DNA of 64,000 bases from Bacillota bacterium (GTDB lineage: Bacteria > Bacillota > Clostridia > Acetivibrionales > JAMNXU01). The notes beneath the pieces were generated by a model. It searched no databases. It was given only the letters and a program-made list of their open reading frames with translations, and was not told the origin of the DNA. The stretch is from positions 1-64,000 of the forward strand of contig JAMNXU010000039.1 in assembly GCA_023623175.1 (NCBI GenBank), written 5' to 3'. Shown piece by piece: positions 48,982 to 57,863 of this stretch. Position numbers and translations under genes: made by a program. Positions within the stretch are counted from its first letter, which is position 1. Each line of letters starts with the position of its first letter.

Positions 48982-50958
48982 ATGTGGCTGAAAGAAAACG
49001 GATTTGTGCTTGCTTCATCCCATGAACCGCTGAGCTTTATGATCCGGTCGGGCAAGACGACGATTTATTCGGCAGAGAATTATGAAAAGCTCCATTCGGA
49101 AGAAACCGTGCTGAAGCTCAAAAAAATGGGAGTTACGATGCTCAGGTTTCATTTCCACAAGGGAATGGGATATGAATTTGAAAGGGAAGACCGCGAGCGG
49201 ACGCGTGAATTTGTCAAGCTGTGCCACAAGCACGGTCTCAAGGTCCAGCTGTACGTTCAGTTCGGCACGCTGATGCCAGAAACCTACAGGGTCGAAGAAC
49301 CGGATTATGACAACTGGATCAAGAAGGATGAGCACGGCAAGCCGGTTACGCTGCTGTATTCCCATCAAAATTTCCGCAACCACCCGTGCCTGAATCAGCC
49401 GGGTTACTGGGAGCATCTGAGGAAAATTCTCAAGGAGGCCATAATTGATTGCGAGGCCGATGCAATCGGATTTGACAACGTTTCAGGGGCTGAAGAACCC
49501 GATATATGCCATTGCGATGCATGCAAGAAGGCTTTTGTCGAGTTTCTCAAAAAGCGCTATCCCACGGAAGGAGCAGCAAAGGCAAGGTTTGGCCACGCCA
49601 ACCTTGATTATATAACGCCGCCCGTATGGAATTATTACAATCATCACTTCAACCTGACGGAGATAAGGAACCCCGTGATCCAGGAGTGGGCCGAATTCAG
49701 GGCGGCCAGTCTGAAGAGACGCGTGGACGAATTGTATGCCGCGTGCAAATCCCTGAACCCCAACGTGTTTGTTGAAATTAACGCTTTCAGGCAGACAGGC
49801 CAGAATACTACTTTCCATACGGGCCTTTATGTTGACGACCTCAGCAGCGGATGCGACGGTTTCTGGGGCGAGATGGAGCCAAGGCCGGGATACCGCAACG
49901 GGGTTCTTCATCATAAGGTCAGGGCTTACAAGAATACTGCATCGTTGGGCAAATTACTGTTTACCGGCCACGGATGGGATGGCTCCGCTGAAAACCTGAA
50001 GTATTACAAGCTTGCCATGAGCGAAAGCATGGTATTTGAATACGGAAGCATCAACTGCATTAAGGCGATAGTCAATTATAAGCTGGTTGATGATCAGGAG
50101 ATGCCCCACGTGCCCCTGTGGAAGTTTTCCCAGGCCAACCGCGACATTTATCTCGCGGAACCTGTGCCTTTCGTGCACGTGTATGAATCCCGGGCATCAT
50201 TGTCCTACAGCAATTTTGAAAGCCATTACCAGAACATCCTGGCACAGCAGGTACTCCTGAGGGAAAAACTGCCTTACGCGATACTTCATAACCTTAACTC
50301 GATAGATAATTGCAGGACTATATTACTTCCCGGCTCGATGTGCCTGAGCGACGACGAGATAAACAGGCTTGTTCGGTTTGTCGAAGAGGGCGGCGGACTC
50401 GTAATAATCGGGGAAGCGGGAGAATACGATGAATGGTACCGCGGATGGGAAGACAGGAGCCTCAGGGCAAGACTCGGCATCAACAGGTCCAATACGGCTA
50501 AATTGGCCAGGGTAGGCAAGGGAAGGGTTGCATCTTTCCCGAGACTGTCTTCAAGGCATGATTTCAACTCGTACCAGTGGGTGTATACGGCCTTTGAGCA
50601 GTCGCAGCTCTGGGTCAAGCACGACAGCTGGGAAGCCCCGTTTAACATGCGCGAAGTTGCCGACGCAATACGCTGGACCCTGAAAAATGAACTGCCGGTG
50701 GTTGTAAAAGGTCCGGAAGCTGTTGTTTGCGAACTCACGAAAAATGACAAATATTTATACCTGCACCTGCTGAATTATGATGTAGACAACAAGGCCAGAT
50801 CCGTGACCGCCGCATTTGGCGATAAAATTGAAAAAGCCGAGCTCCTGATACCGGAAACCGGTGAATCCAGGGAACTTGATATTGTATCCGGCGGCGTGGT
50901 CGTTGATGAACTGGATATATATGCCATAGTGAGAGTAATGGTTAAGAAGGAGCATTAA
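48982..50958 (+). CDS. Putative glycoside hydrolase with GH42-like architecture
   Basis: A 658-residue protein with an N-terminal TIM-barrel-like part (GVTMLRFHFHKG, about 50; AIGFDNVSGAEEP, about 165), a CHCDACKKAFVEFLKKRY segment like that of GH42 enzymes, a central GATase-like region (about 400-520) with EEGGGLVIIGEAG, and a small C-terminal beta-sandwich. Candidate catalytic acids are the Asp of GFDN and the Glu of WGEMEP. It has no signal peptide, so it would act on imported oligosaccharides. Substrate is unknown. GGAGG precedes the ATG, and a strong terminator follows. Confidence 0.65.
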   Translation: MWLKENGFVLASSHEPLSFMIRSGKTTIYSAENYEKLHSEETVLKLKKMGVTMLRFHFHKGMGYEFEREDRERTREFVKLCHKHGLKVQLYVQFGTLMPETYRVEEPDYDNWIKKDEHGKPVTLLYSHQNFRNHPCLNQPGYWEHLRKILKEAIIDCEADAIGFDNVSGAEEPDICHCDACKKAFVEFLKKRYPTEGAAKARFGHANLDYITPPVWNYYNHHFNLTEIRNPVIQEWAEFRAASLKRRVDELYAACKSLNPNVFVEINAFRQTGQNTTFHTGLYVDDLSSGCDGFWGEMEPRPGYRNGVLHHKVRAYKNTASLGKLLFTGHGWDGSAENLKYYKLAMSESMVFEYGSINCIKAIVNYKLVDDQEMPHVPLWKFSQANRDIYLAEPVPFVHVYESRASLSYSNFESHYQNILAQQVLLREKLPYAILHNLNSIDNCRTILLPGSMCLSDDEINRLVRFVEEGGGLVIIGEAGEYDEWYRGWEDRSLRARLGINRSNTAKLARVGKGRVASFPRLSSRHDFNSYQWVYTAFEQSQLWVKHDSWEAPFNMREVADAIRWTLKNELPVVVKGPEAVVCELTKNDKYLYLHLLNYDVDNKARSVTAAFGDKIEKAELLIPETGESRELDIVSGGVVVDELDIYAIVRVMVKKEH

Positions 50959-50968
50959 CAGTAAATTA

Positions 50969-51016
50969 AATTGAAAAGACTGTTCATCCATCCGGCAATG
51001 AACAGTCTTTTCAATT
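50969..51016. terminator. Strong hairpin terminator with a 19-base perfect stem
   Basis: AATTGAAAAGACTGTTCAT pairs perfectly with ATGAACAGTCTTTTCAATT around CCATCCGGCA. The stem itself contains the T-run, so it may act on both strands. Confidence 0.88.
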
Positions 51017-51304
51017 GCGTTATTAAAGCCTGTTTTGGGTTTCGAATGTTCAAAAATTGTTCATTATTTTGATACAATATTGCTGACTTTTATCGCTATT
51101 TTTAGATGGAATTGTTTTATTTCCTTCCCGATGTTAGAATAATATTAACCTCCAATAAAGGATATTCAGTATTTTCGGACATGAGAGAAAAATTATGGAG
51201 ACTTGCAAGAAAAATGTTTGGGGCTGTATAAAATGTTCTGCCTTTTTATTGAAAAGGACAGACGGCTTTAATACGGCTCCGACTGTGGGAAGGAGAAATG
51301 GCAA

Positions 51305-51514
51305 TTGAAAGCTGACCGTGTTAAAGTCACCGAATTGATGAATCAGTACTACAACGGCAATTACAGCAGATTTGCCAAGGATCTGGGAGTCGACATTTCC
51401 CAGCTTCACAGATTTCTCACAACTGGCGTAGGAGGCGGTAAAAAGATACTTGGCGCCATCATCAAGTTCTGCATTAACAAGGGACTGGATTTTGAGGATT
51501 ATATCGAACTTTAG
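51305..51514 (+). CDS. Small helix-turn-helix protein
   Basis: A 69-residue protein. SRFAKDLGVDISQLHRFLTTG (about 21-41) has the spacing of a Cro/XRE-type helix-turn-helix. It starts with TTG at 51305, nine bases after AAGGAG; an ATG at 51297 in another frame stops after four codons. It is a single-gene unit: a hairpin terminator lies upstream and the tRNA downstream. It may be a stray regulator or a remnant of a phage-like element, but no other such genes are present. Confidence 0.6.
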   Translation: MKADRVKVTELMNQYYNGNYSRFAKDLGVDISQLHRFLTTGVGGGKKILGAIIKFCINKGLDFEDYIEL

Positions 51515-51588
51515 AGCAAGTTGTCCGTAATACCGTCTGGAGCAGCGCTATACGGATTTATCCGCAATAAAACACCAAAAATAAACTC

Positions 51589-51617
51589 TTGCAATGAAAA
51601 CATGCATGTGATATAAT
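51589..51617 (+). promoter_or_regulatory. Promoter for tRNA-Gln
   Basis: TTGCAA and TATAAT are 17 bases apart and end 35 bases before the tRNA. The -10 is preceded by TGTGA. Confidence 0.7.
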
Positions 51618-51651
51618 TCTCTACGTCGCTCGGAAAAAAGAGCGAATGTAT

Positions 51652-51725
51652 TGCGGGATAGTGTAATGGTAGCACTACTGACTCTGGATCAGTCTGTGAG
51701 GGTTCGAATCCTTCTCCCGCAGCCA
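51652..51725 (+). tRNA. tRNA-Gln (anticodon CTG)
   Basis: Acceptor arms TGCGGGA/TCCCGCA pair perfectly, with an encoded CCA after discriminator G. The anticodon stem ACTGA/TCAGT frames the loop CTCTGGA with anticodon CTG, reading CAG glutamine codons. The T-loop GGTTCGAATC is standard. The terminator follows within five bases. Confidence 0.96.
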
Positions 51726-51729
51726 TTCA

Positions 51730-51778
51730 GGTCCACAATGCTGGTGTATCCAAAATGGCATTGTGGGCCGTTTTTTTT
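51730..51778 (+). terminator. Intrinsic terminator after tRNA-Gln
   Basis: GGTCCACAATGC pairs with GCATTGTGGGCC (one G-T pair), followed by eight T. Confidence 0.92.
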
Positions 51779-52216
51779 GCAAATGTCAGCTGCACGAAAG
51801 CATAAAAAAACCAGTAGGTCCTGCGGCATTTAAATGCTGAAAACATGAGAAGAGCCGAATAATCACTTATTCAGCTCCTGCTCGTTGAGTCAGTTTTTAA
51901 CATCCGGGTTAAAGAGAGATTCCGTTCTTTAGAGAAGTGTTTATATTATACAAGTCTGAAGCTTCGTTGTCAATAACCAGAATGCCAGGATTTGGCTCGC
52001 GGTGGAAAAACTTCGTAATGTGATATAATAAATATGGGTATATTACAATTTGGGAAATTCGCATCGCTGGCTGATAATAATTATGTTTGTCCCTGAGTTG
52101 TGATATAATATATTAGCTGTTTGCCCTTTAACAGGTTGCGGACCTGCCATACACCCTGCTCCGGTTTACGAGGATGTATGTTTAGTATACAAAATATGGA
52201 AAGTGGAGGTTAGATA
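51779..52216 (+). other. Non-coding region with repeated promoter-like boxes upstream of ribonuclease J
   Basis: No gene is supported. A stem GAGCCGAATAA/TTATTCAGCTC lies near 51855 without a T-tract. TGTGATATAAT occurs near 52020 and again near 52100, both extended -10 elements with poor -35 boxes, and likely drive the downstream gene. Confidence 0.5.
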
Positions 52217-53884
52217 GTGACAAAGAACAAAAACAAGTTAAAAGTCGTGCCTTTGGGAGGACTGCAGGAGATAGGAAAGAACATAACAGTATTTGAGTAC
52301 GATGATGATATTATTGTTGTGGACTGCGGTTTGGCTTTCCCTGAAGATGAAATGCTGGGTATCGACCTTGTCATACCCGATATTACTTATTTGCTGAAAA
52401 ATAGGGACAAAGTGCGCGGAATAATTTTAACCCACGGCCACGAAGACCACATAGGCGCATTGCCTTATGTTTTGAAAGAAATCAATGTGCCCGTTTACGG
52501 TACAAAACTGACACTGGGACTTCTTGAATACAAGCTTGAAGAGCATGATATGCTGCCCGATGTTACCCTGAAAACCGTAAATCAGGGAGATACGATTGAA
52601 CTGGGAGCTTTCAGGGTGGAATTCATACGCTCGACCCACAGCATCGCCGATTCCGTGGCGCTGGCAATCTATACGCCTGTGGGGATCATTGTGCACACTT
52701 CGGATTTTAAAATTGACTACACCCCCATCGAGGGAGAACCGATGGACCTTTCGAGGCTGGCTGAGCTTGGCAGGAAAGGCGTCCTGCTCCTCATGTGCGA
52801 CAGCACAAATGTCGAAAGGGAAGGCTACACGATGTCCGAGAGGACCGTGGGAGACACCTTTGAAAACATATTCAAGAATGCGAGAAGCCGTATACTTATA
52901 GCGACCTTTGCATCCAACGTCCACAGGGTGCAGCAGGCTATAAACGCCGCCGTAAAATTCGGGCGCAAGGTGGCAATTTGCGGCAGGAGCATGATAAACG
53001 TGATGAACGCGGCGATAAAACTGGGCTATCTCAATGTCCCCGAAGGCGTCCTGATCGATATTGACAGCATCAACAGGTATAATCCCGACCAGCTTGTCAT
53101 AATCACCACGGGAAGCCAGGGCGAGCCCATGTCCGCGCTGACGAGGATGGCGGCTTCGGAACACAGAAAAGTTGAGATTGTCCCGGGAGATCTCGTGATA
53201 ATATCGGCCAACCCGATACCGGGCAACGAAAAGCTGATTTCGAGAGTAATAAACGAACTGTTCAAGAAGGGCGCCGATGTAATATATGAAGCGCTTGCGG
53301 ATATACATGTGTCAGGCCACGCCTGCCAGGAGGAACTGAAACTCATTCACTGCCTTGTTAAACCCCGTTATTTTATGCCGGTGCACGGTGAATACAGGCA
53401 CCTGATCCAGCATGCGAACCTTGCAAAGAAACTCGGCATGCCTCCGGAAAATATTTTCGTAGTGGAGAACGGCAAGGTTATTGAATTCACACAGAATTCA
53501 GCCAAGGTAAACGGCAGTGTACCTGCGGGCAATATTCTCGTAGACGGACTGGGAGTGGGCGACGTGGGCAACATCGTCCTGAGGGACAGGAAACTTTTAT
53601 CCCAGGACGGCCTGATCATTGTCGTCATCACGATTGAAAACGAATCGGGCAATATAGTGGCCGGTCCCGACATTATATCGAGGGGTTTTGTATACGTTCG
53701 GGAATCGGAGGATCTCATGGAGCAGGTCAAGGAAGTGGTCAAAAACGCCCTCGAGAAGTGCGAGGACAGGAAAAGGATGGACTGGGCAACAAGGAAAAAT
53801 GTCATAAAGGAAGACCTCAGGGACTACATTTACGAAAAAACCAAGAGGAAGCCGATGATCTTGCCGATAATCATGGAAGTATGA
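52217..53884 (+). CDS. rnjA: Ribonuclease J
   Basis: RNase J is a 5'-3' exoribonuclease and endonuclease for mRNA decay and rRNA maturation. The 555-residue MBL/beta-CASP protein has HGHEDHIGALP (about 75), the beta-CASP part (about 215-350) and HVSGHA near 365, plus the C-terminal RNase J domain. It starts with GTG at 52217 after GGAGGTTAGATA. Only one paralogue is in the window, so RnjA versus RnjB is not decided. The convergent tmcAL gene ends two bases beyond its stop. Confidence 0.93.
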   Translation: MTKNKNKLKVVPLGGLQEIGKNITVFEYDDDIIVVDCGLAFPEDEMLGIDLVIPDITYLLKNRDKVRGIILTHGHEDHIGALPYVLKEINVPVYGTKLTLGLLEYKLEEHDMLPDVTLKTVNQGDTIELGAFRVEFIRSTHSIADSVALAIYTPVGIIVHTSDFKIDYTPIEGEPMDLSRLAELGRKGVLLLMCDSTNVEREGYTMSERTVGDTFENIFKNARSRILIATFASNVHRVQQAINAAVKFGRKVAICGRSMINVMNAAIKLGYLNVPEGVLIDIDSINRYNPDQLVIITTGSQGEPMSALTRMAASEHRKVEIVPGDLVIISANPIPGNEKLISRVINELFKKGADVIYEALADIHVSGHACQEELKLIHCLVKPRYFMPVHGEYRHLIQHANLAKKLGMPPENIFVVENGKVIEFTQNSAKVNGSVPAGNILVDGLGVGDVGNIVLRDRKLLSQDGLIIVVITIENESGNIVAGPDIISRGFVYVRESEDLMEQVKEVVKNALEKCEDRKRMDWATRKNVIKEDLRDYIYEKTKRKPMILPIIMEV

Positions 53885-53886
53885 TG

Positions 53887-55248
53887 TTACAGCCTAACAA
53901 TATTGGACGTGTATTCCTGGCCCCCTTTTCTGAAAAGGGGGTTATCATATCCCAGGACATATATGTCCGTAGCTGTCGCTTCAATTTCCAGCATTCTTCT
54001 TACATAAGGATTGTCGCTGTTTTTGTGGTCGGCCGTTTTTGTGATCACGGGCAGCGACGCCTTTTTCTTTATGCGTGAGAGCAGATCTCTTCCTTTTTGG
54101 CTGAAACCCAGGATCCTGATATACTGGGGACCTCCGTTCTGCATGAAATCTTCAAGTTCTGAAGCCCTGAGTCCCGTCAGCATGCTTATCAGCGCCCTCT
54201 GTATCCTCGTGCGCGGATATCTTTTTGTTGAGGCGTTTTCAAGGAACTCCGCGAGGTTTCCGGAATTTTCGGCGGCGGTTTTCATCCTGTTTTCAAGGCC
54301 CTCGGAAACGTAGGGGAGCGCAGCAATCTGCTCCAGGGCCATTTTTCTCAGTGTCATGAAAATTAAGTTTTCAAAGGATTCGAGGCGGACAGGCCCGCGT
54401 CCCTGTTCCATTTCCCTGGTGAGAACGCGGCGGGAGCACTCGGGCATTACTTCCTTCAAAACCGGGTCATCGGCCTTCAAAACCGCGTTGTCTGCCGGTG
54501 GCGATTTATCGCTGTCCGAGCTTGTGTGCATGCAGCCGGTAAATATGTAGTTTCTTATAGCCGTGGCACTTGAAAAGGTGCCCGTCAGGTTTTCATCGTT
54601 ATAGGAGCTGGACACTCTTTTGATGGACGTTGGGCGGATATTGCTACCGATTTTTTTCAACGCTTTAAGATACTCAATTGCCAGTATGTTATTTGACTGC
54701 GCGAGCAAACTGGATATCGATCCGGGTTCTGCGCTTTTGCCGCCTGAAGACGACAGGGACCCGAGCCTGGAACAAAGGTCGGGAGCATGAGCGCTTATAT
54801 AGTCGGCGAGGGCTTTTTCCCTCGCGGAAGGGTAGGAAATGCCCGTGGAAAGGTGCTGTTTCAGCAGTGATTTGTAGTTTTGCGGCTCCGACACGAGGAT
54901 GTCCGCAATGGCATTCAGAATGTCAACATCTCCGGCCTCACTGCCGAAGCAAATATAGTCAACGATACCCAAGCTGTCGAGGATTTTGACGGCCCCAAAG
55001 GCGAAATACTCCGCGCTTGCGGCAGCAAAAACAGCCGGCAGCTCAATTACAAGATCGGCTCCGGCGGAAAGGGCGATTTCGGTCCTTGCCCACTTGTTAA
55101 TAATAGCGGGTTCGCCGCGCTGGATGAAATTGCCGCTCATCACGCACACAACGCCATCGGCGCCCGTAATCTCCCTTGACATGCGCATGTGGTATGCATG
55201 GCCGTTGTGAAAGGGATTGTATTCGGTGACAAGTCCAACAACAGTCAT
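53887..55248 (-). CDS. tmcAL: tRNA(Met) cytidine acetate ligase-like protein TmcAL
   Basis: TmcAL (YlbM) uses acetate and ATP to form N4-acetylcytidine at the wobble position of elongator tRNA-Met. The 453-residue product has the nucleotidyltransferase opening VGLVTEYNPFHNGHAYH, VMSGNFIQRGEPA (about 40) and GSEAGD (about 115), typical of the family. A variable middle (about 190-290) lacks known motifs. GGAGAG precedes the ATG at 55248; the GTG at 55263 is upstream of that site. It lies downstream of the lipoprotein gene and converges on RNase J. Confidence 0.9.
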   Translation of the reverse strand: MTVVGLVTEYNPFHNGHAYHMRMSREITGADGVVCVMSGNFIQRGEPAIINKWARTEIALSAGADLVIELPAVFAAASAEYFAFGAVKILDSLGIVDYICFGSEAGDVDILNAIADILVSEPQNYKSLLKQHLSTGISYPSAREKALADYISAHAPDLCSRLGSLSSSGGKSAEPGSISSLLAQSNNILAIEYLKALKKIGSNIRPTSIKRVSSSYNDENLTGTFSSATAIRNYIFTGCMHTSSDSDKSPPADNAVLKADDPVLKEVMPECSRRVLTREMEQGRGPVRLESFENLIFMTLRKMALEQIAALPYVSEGLENRMKTAAENSGNLAEFLENASTKRYPRTRIQRALISMLTGLRASELEDFMQNGGPQYIRILGFSQKGRDLLSRIKKKASLPVITKTADHKNSDNPYVRRMLEIEATATDIYVLGYDNPLFRKGGQEYTSNIVRL

Positions 55249-55287
55249 AACATCTCTCCGCACAACAATTACAGATTAAACCCGGAC

Positions 55288-55314
55288 AAAAAAGCCGCCA
55301 GGCTGCAAAGCGGC
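55288..55314 (-). terminator. Intrinsic terminator on the minus strand after the lipoprotein gene
   Basis: Read on the minus strand, GCCGC...GCGGC with an 11-base loop is followed by six T. Confidence 0.78.
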
Positions 55315-55418
55315 CGGGGAGCGTCAAACTTCCGTCGCCTGCTGGAAATATTATAACCGATAGCCGTTGCTTTAGGAAGAAGAAGGTTGTCAAAGCGGCT
55401 CCGGTTACGAATTGACCG

Positions 55419-56414
55419 TTATTGGATTTGTCCTATCTCGCTTTTTTTCTGAAGGTCCTTTTCAAGTACCCGTATATTGGCCAGCATTACATTGCCCTTT
55501 ATTTCGGTCAGGTTCTGGTTCTTTTCGGCAACAACCTTTTCCAGTTCATAAATCGAATAATCTAGTTTGCCTGATGTGGTTTCGTGTTCCTTGTCCAGCG
55601 TGTTTTTGAAAAGCGACCATGATGACCTCAGGTTGGTGATTGTTGTTTCCACGCGCGACCATTCGCCGGTTTTGGAATATAATATGATTTCCCTTGTATA
55701 GTGCCTGATGCGCTTTATTTCGGGAGAAACACCCGATTTATACAGCGAATAGAAATCGGGAATGTTGGAATAAAGCTCGCTCAGTGCCAGCAGGCTTTCC
55801 GCGGTGTTCTTTTTGGAAATAATGTTTGTGAACTTGTTGAGCGAGTTGCCGAAATTATCTATAAGCGCCTTGTTTGCGCCTTTTTTTCCTGCTTCGGGCA
55901 TAAAACCGTTCCATTTGAAATGCAGGCCGTTAACCAGCGTGGATACCTTTTGCCACGGATCGGCAGGCTGTTGCTGTTTTTGCCCGCCCTGCGCCTGGTT
56001 CGGCCCCGATTCGCCGGTCTGGTTCTGGCCTCCGCCTTGTTGTTGTCCCTGCTGTTGCTGTTCGCCGTTCTGCCCCTGGCTTTGATTCTGTCCGCCGGTT
56101 GTGTTTTCCGTTTCTTCGTGTTCTTCGTCCCTTTCTTCCAGTATTACGGCGGGACCCTTAAGCTCCTCGAATATTTTCTCGATGTCGTTTTCAATATCCT
56201 TGAGCAGCTGCGGTATTTTTTCCTGCTGGTTTTGCTGATTCGTTCCCTGCTGCTGGGGCTGCGGCCCGGATTGGTCCCGGGAGCATGCGGACAGCAGAAG
56301 CAGCAGGACAAGTATTGCAGCAGTTTTTGCGCATATTTTTGCTATCATGGCGTTTCCCGTGCCGGACGGCATTTTTTTGGCTCCGGGCTTTCGTACGGTT
56401 AACAAGTTTTTCAT
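55419..56414 (-). CDS. Gln/Gly-rich lipoprotein, unknown function
   Basis: A 331-residue predicted lipoprotein. After an N-terminal stretch, a hydrophobic segment ends in the lipobox LLSAC (about residues 40-44), so the mature protein would be lipid-anchored outside. The next 110 residues are Gln-, Gly- and Asn-rich, probably disordered. The C-terminal 170 residues are ordered and helix-rich, with no known motif. An inner start at the Met of MIAKICAKT would give a normal signal length and is possible, because the first ATG has a distant ribosome site. A cell-envelope role is a guess. Confidence 0.7.
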   Translation of the reverse strand: MKNLLTVRKPGAKKMPSGTGNAMIAKICAKTAAILVLLLLLSACSRDQSGPQPQQQGTNQQNQQEKIPQLLKDIENDIEKIFEELKGPAVILEERDEEHEETENTTGGQNQSQGQNGEQQQQGQQQGGGQNQTGESGPNQAQGGQKQQQPADPWQKVSTLVNGLHFKWNGFMPEAGKKGANKALIDNFGNSLNKFTNIISKKNTAESLLALSELYSNIPDFYSLYKSGVSPEIKRIRHYTREIILYSKTGEWSRVETTITNLRSSWSLFKNTLDKEHETTSGKLDYSIYELEKVVAEKNQNLTEIKGNVMLANIRVLEKDLQKKSEIGQIQ

Positions 56415-56589
56415 TTTGGCTAAAGCTGTTCTCCTCCCGTGATTTATATGGAATTGCAGTATTATTATTTCAATACATTAAATAATCATACCTTTGTACG
56501 GATGAGCGCGACTGCAAGAAAAAATTACATAAAGGGATTTTAAAAGATTTGTCTAATAACATTATGTAAACATGCTTTTTATTTTTTGC

Positions 56590-56605
56590 CCGGATGCAAA
56601 TCCGG
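56590..56605 (+). other. Short hairpin upstream of the small gene
   Basis: CCGGAT-GCAA-ATCCGG is a 6-base stem with a GNRA-like loop 34 bases before the start codon. Its role is unknown; the run after it (CTTTAAAAATTT) is not a good terminator. Confidence 0.4.
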
Positions 56606-56639
56606 CTTTAAAAATTTATACGGAAACCAGGAGGATAAA

Positions 56640-56948
56640 ATGGCTATTACGGTTAATTTATGGTCCGACAAGGCGGGAGAGATCAAGCGGTTCCTTGAAA
56701 AGTATTATGAAAAGGACATAAAGATGGACGATGACGTTGAACAGTTGATATACGTTTATGAAAAGCCCCTTGAAGCCGTGGACCTGATAAGCGTGGTTAT
56801 GGACAATAAGGACAAGTACAGGCTGTCGCTTTGCATACAGGTTGATTCCCATGACATTCATCCTGTAACTGCAGAAAACCACAATGACATAATCAAAGGG
56901 ATGTTCTGCCTTTATTACAAGGAGCCGGAGGATTCGGCGCAGAACTGA
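56640..56948 (+). CDS. Small conserved-looking protein, unknown
   Basis: A 102-residue acidic soluble protein starting MAITVNLWSDKAGEIKRFLEK. It has no signal or membrane segment and no motif I recognise. AGGAGGATAAA precedes the ATG, and a terminator follows, so it is a real single-gene unit. Strong coding character and codon use like its neighbours. Function is not assigned. Confidence 0.65.
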   Translation: MAITVNLWSDKAGEIKRFLEKYYEKDIKMDDDVEQLIYVYEKPLEAVDLISVVMDNKDKYRLSLCIQVDSHDIHPVTAENHNDIIKGMFCLYYKEPEDSAQN

Positions 56949-56963
56949 ACGCGGTTTTTACAT

Positions 56964-56990
56964 AGCAGGCTTATTGGCCTGCTTTTTTTT
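56964..56990 (+). terminator. Intrinsic terminator
   Basis: AGCAGGC pairs with GCCTGCT around TTATTG, followed by seven T. Confidence 0.93.
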
Positions 56991-57161
56991 ATTAAAAAAG
57001 CATATAAATATATCAGACACAGGATGAATTCCTTCGTATATTAAATTGATTAAAAAAATTAATACAACTATTGAATATATTAATAAATATATTTAAAATA
57101 TTAATTAGTGGTATATATTGATATTGAAAGAATAAAAATATATCTGAAAGGAAGGTTTTAT

Positions 57162-57644
57162 ATGACGTTATTTGACAGTTTCACAAGGAAGGTGACCGAC
57201 AAGGCCAGGGCCGCGGCCAGGAAATCCTCTGAACTGGTTGAAGCCACAAAGCTAAAGATGAGTATCAGCGTTGAAGAAGACAAGATTGAAAAGCTTTACG
57301 GGGAAATAGGAAAGGCTGTCTACGAAAGCTACTGCGCCGGGAAAGAGGTAAGCGACGAGGTCAGGGAATTGTGCGACCGCATAGAGGCTCACTTTGCAGC
57401 GATCGAAGACATGAAAAAGAAGATAATGGAACTCAGCAGGATCAAAAAATGCCCGGCCTGCGGAGCGGAAATAGACCTCGACGTTGCTTTCTGCCCGAGA
57501 TGCGGCGAAAAACAGCCTGAACCCGAACCAGAGCCCGAACCGGAAGAAACAAGGGAAGAGCAGGGGCCGAAGGTCTGCGCTTCATGCGGAACGGAAAATT
57601 TCCCGGGTTCGAATTTCTGCAGGGAATGCGGAGCAAAACTTTAA
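57162..57644 (+). CDS. Double zinc-ribbon protein with coiled coil
   Basis: A 160-residue protein. Residues about 25-90 are helix-rich with a likely coiled coil (EEDKIEKLYGEIGKAVY, MKKKIMELSRIKK). Two zinc ribbons follow: CPACG...CPRCG (about 95-115) and CASCG...CRECG (about 138-158), separated by a PEPEPEPEPEE linker. AAGGAAGG precedes the ATG at 57162; the upstream ATG in the track lies in an AT-rich region. This class of protein is common in Clostridia and usually of unknown function. The AT-rich region before it (57000-57160) probably holds the promoter. Confidence 0.75.
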   Translation: MTLFDSFTRKVTDKARAAARKSSELVEATKLKMSISVEEDKIEKLYGEIGKAVYESYCAGKEVSDEVRELCDRIEAHFAAIEDMKKKIMELSRIKKCPACGAEIDLDVAFCPRCGEKQPEPEPEPEPEETREEQGPKVCASCGTENFPGSNFCRECGAKL

Positions 57645-57708
57645 AGAGTGCGCCAGGTTACTTATTGCGAAAAGGGAAAAGATTACCTGTTACAGCTTAA
57701 ATAAGGAA

Positions 57709-57739
57709 GGGAGGGAAAATGCGCCCTCCCGCCTTTTCT
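57709..57739 (+). terminator. Intrinsic terminator after the zinc-ribbon gene
   Basis: GGGAGGG pairs with CCCTCCC around AAAATGCG, followed by GCCTTTTCTTT. Confidence 0.8.
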
Positions 57740-57863
57740 TTCCGGGTTGTTTTTTGATTTAATAACGGGTTTTTGATTTTTATTTTGATTAATTAAAATA
57801 TTTATTTTACTTTCTTACTATTTCACCCGTATTATCGTTCCATGCCTGTTCCGCCGACCAATA

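Noticed and set aside
51652-51778. Attachment site for an integrated element at tRNA-Gln
   Set aside because: No integrase, no direct repeat of the tRNA 3' end and no phage genes nearby; the tRNA has a normal promoter and terminator.
51845-51875. Terminator GAGCCGAATAA/TTATTCAGCTC
   Set aside because: The stem is good but no T-tract follows on either strand and no gene ends next to it.
55701-56402. 233-residue plus-strand ORF
   Set aside because: Antisense shadow of the Gln/Gly-rich lipoprotein gene; its Leu/Cys-rich composition comes from complementing CAG/GGC codons.
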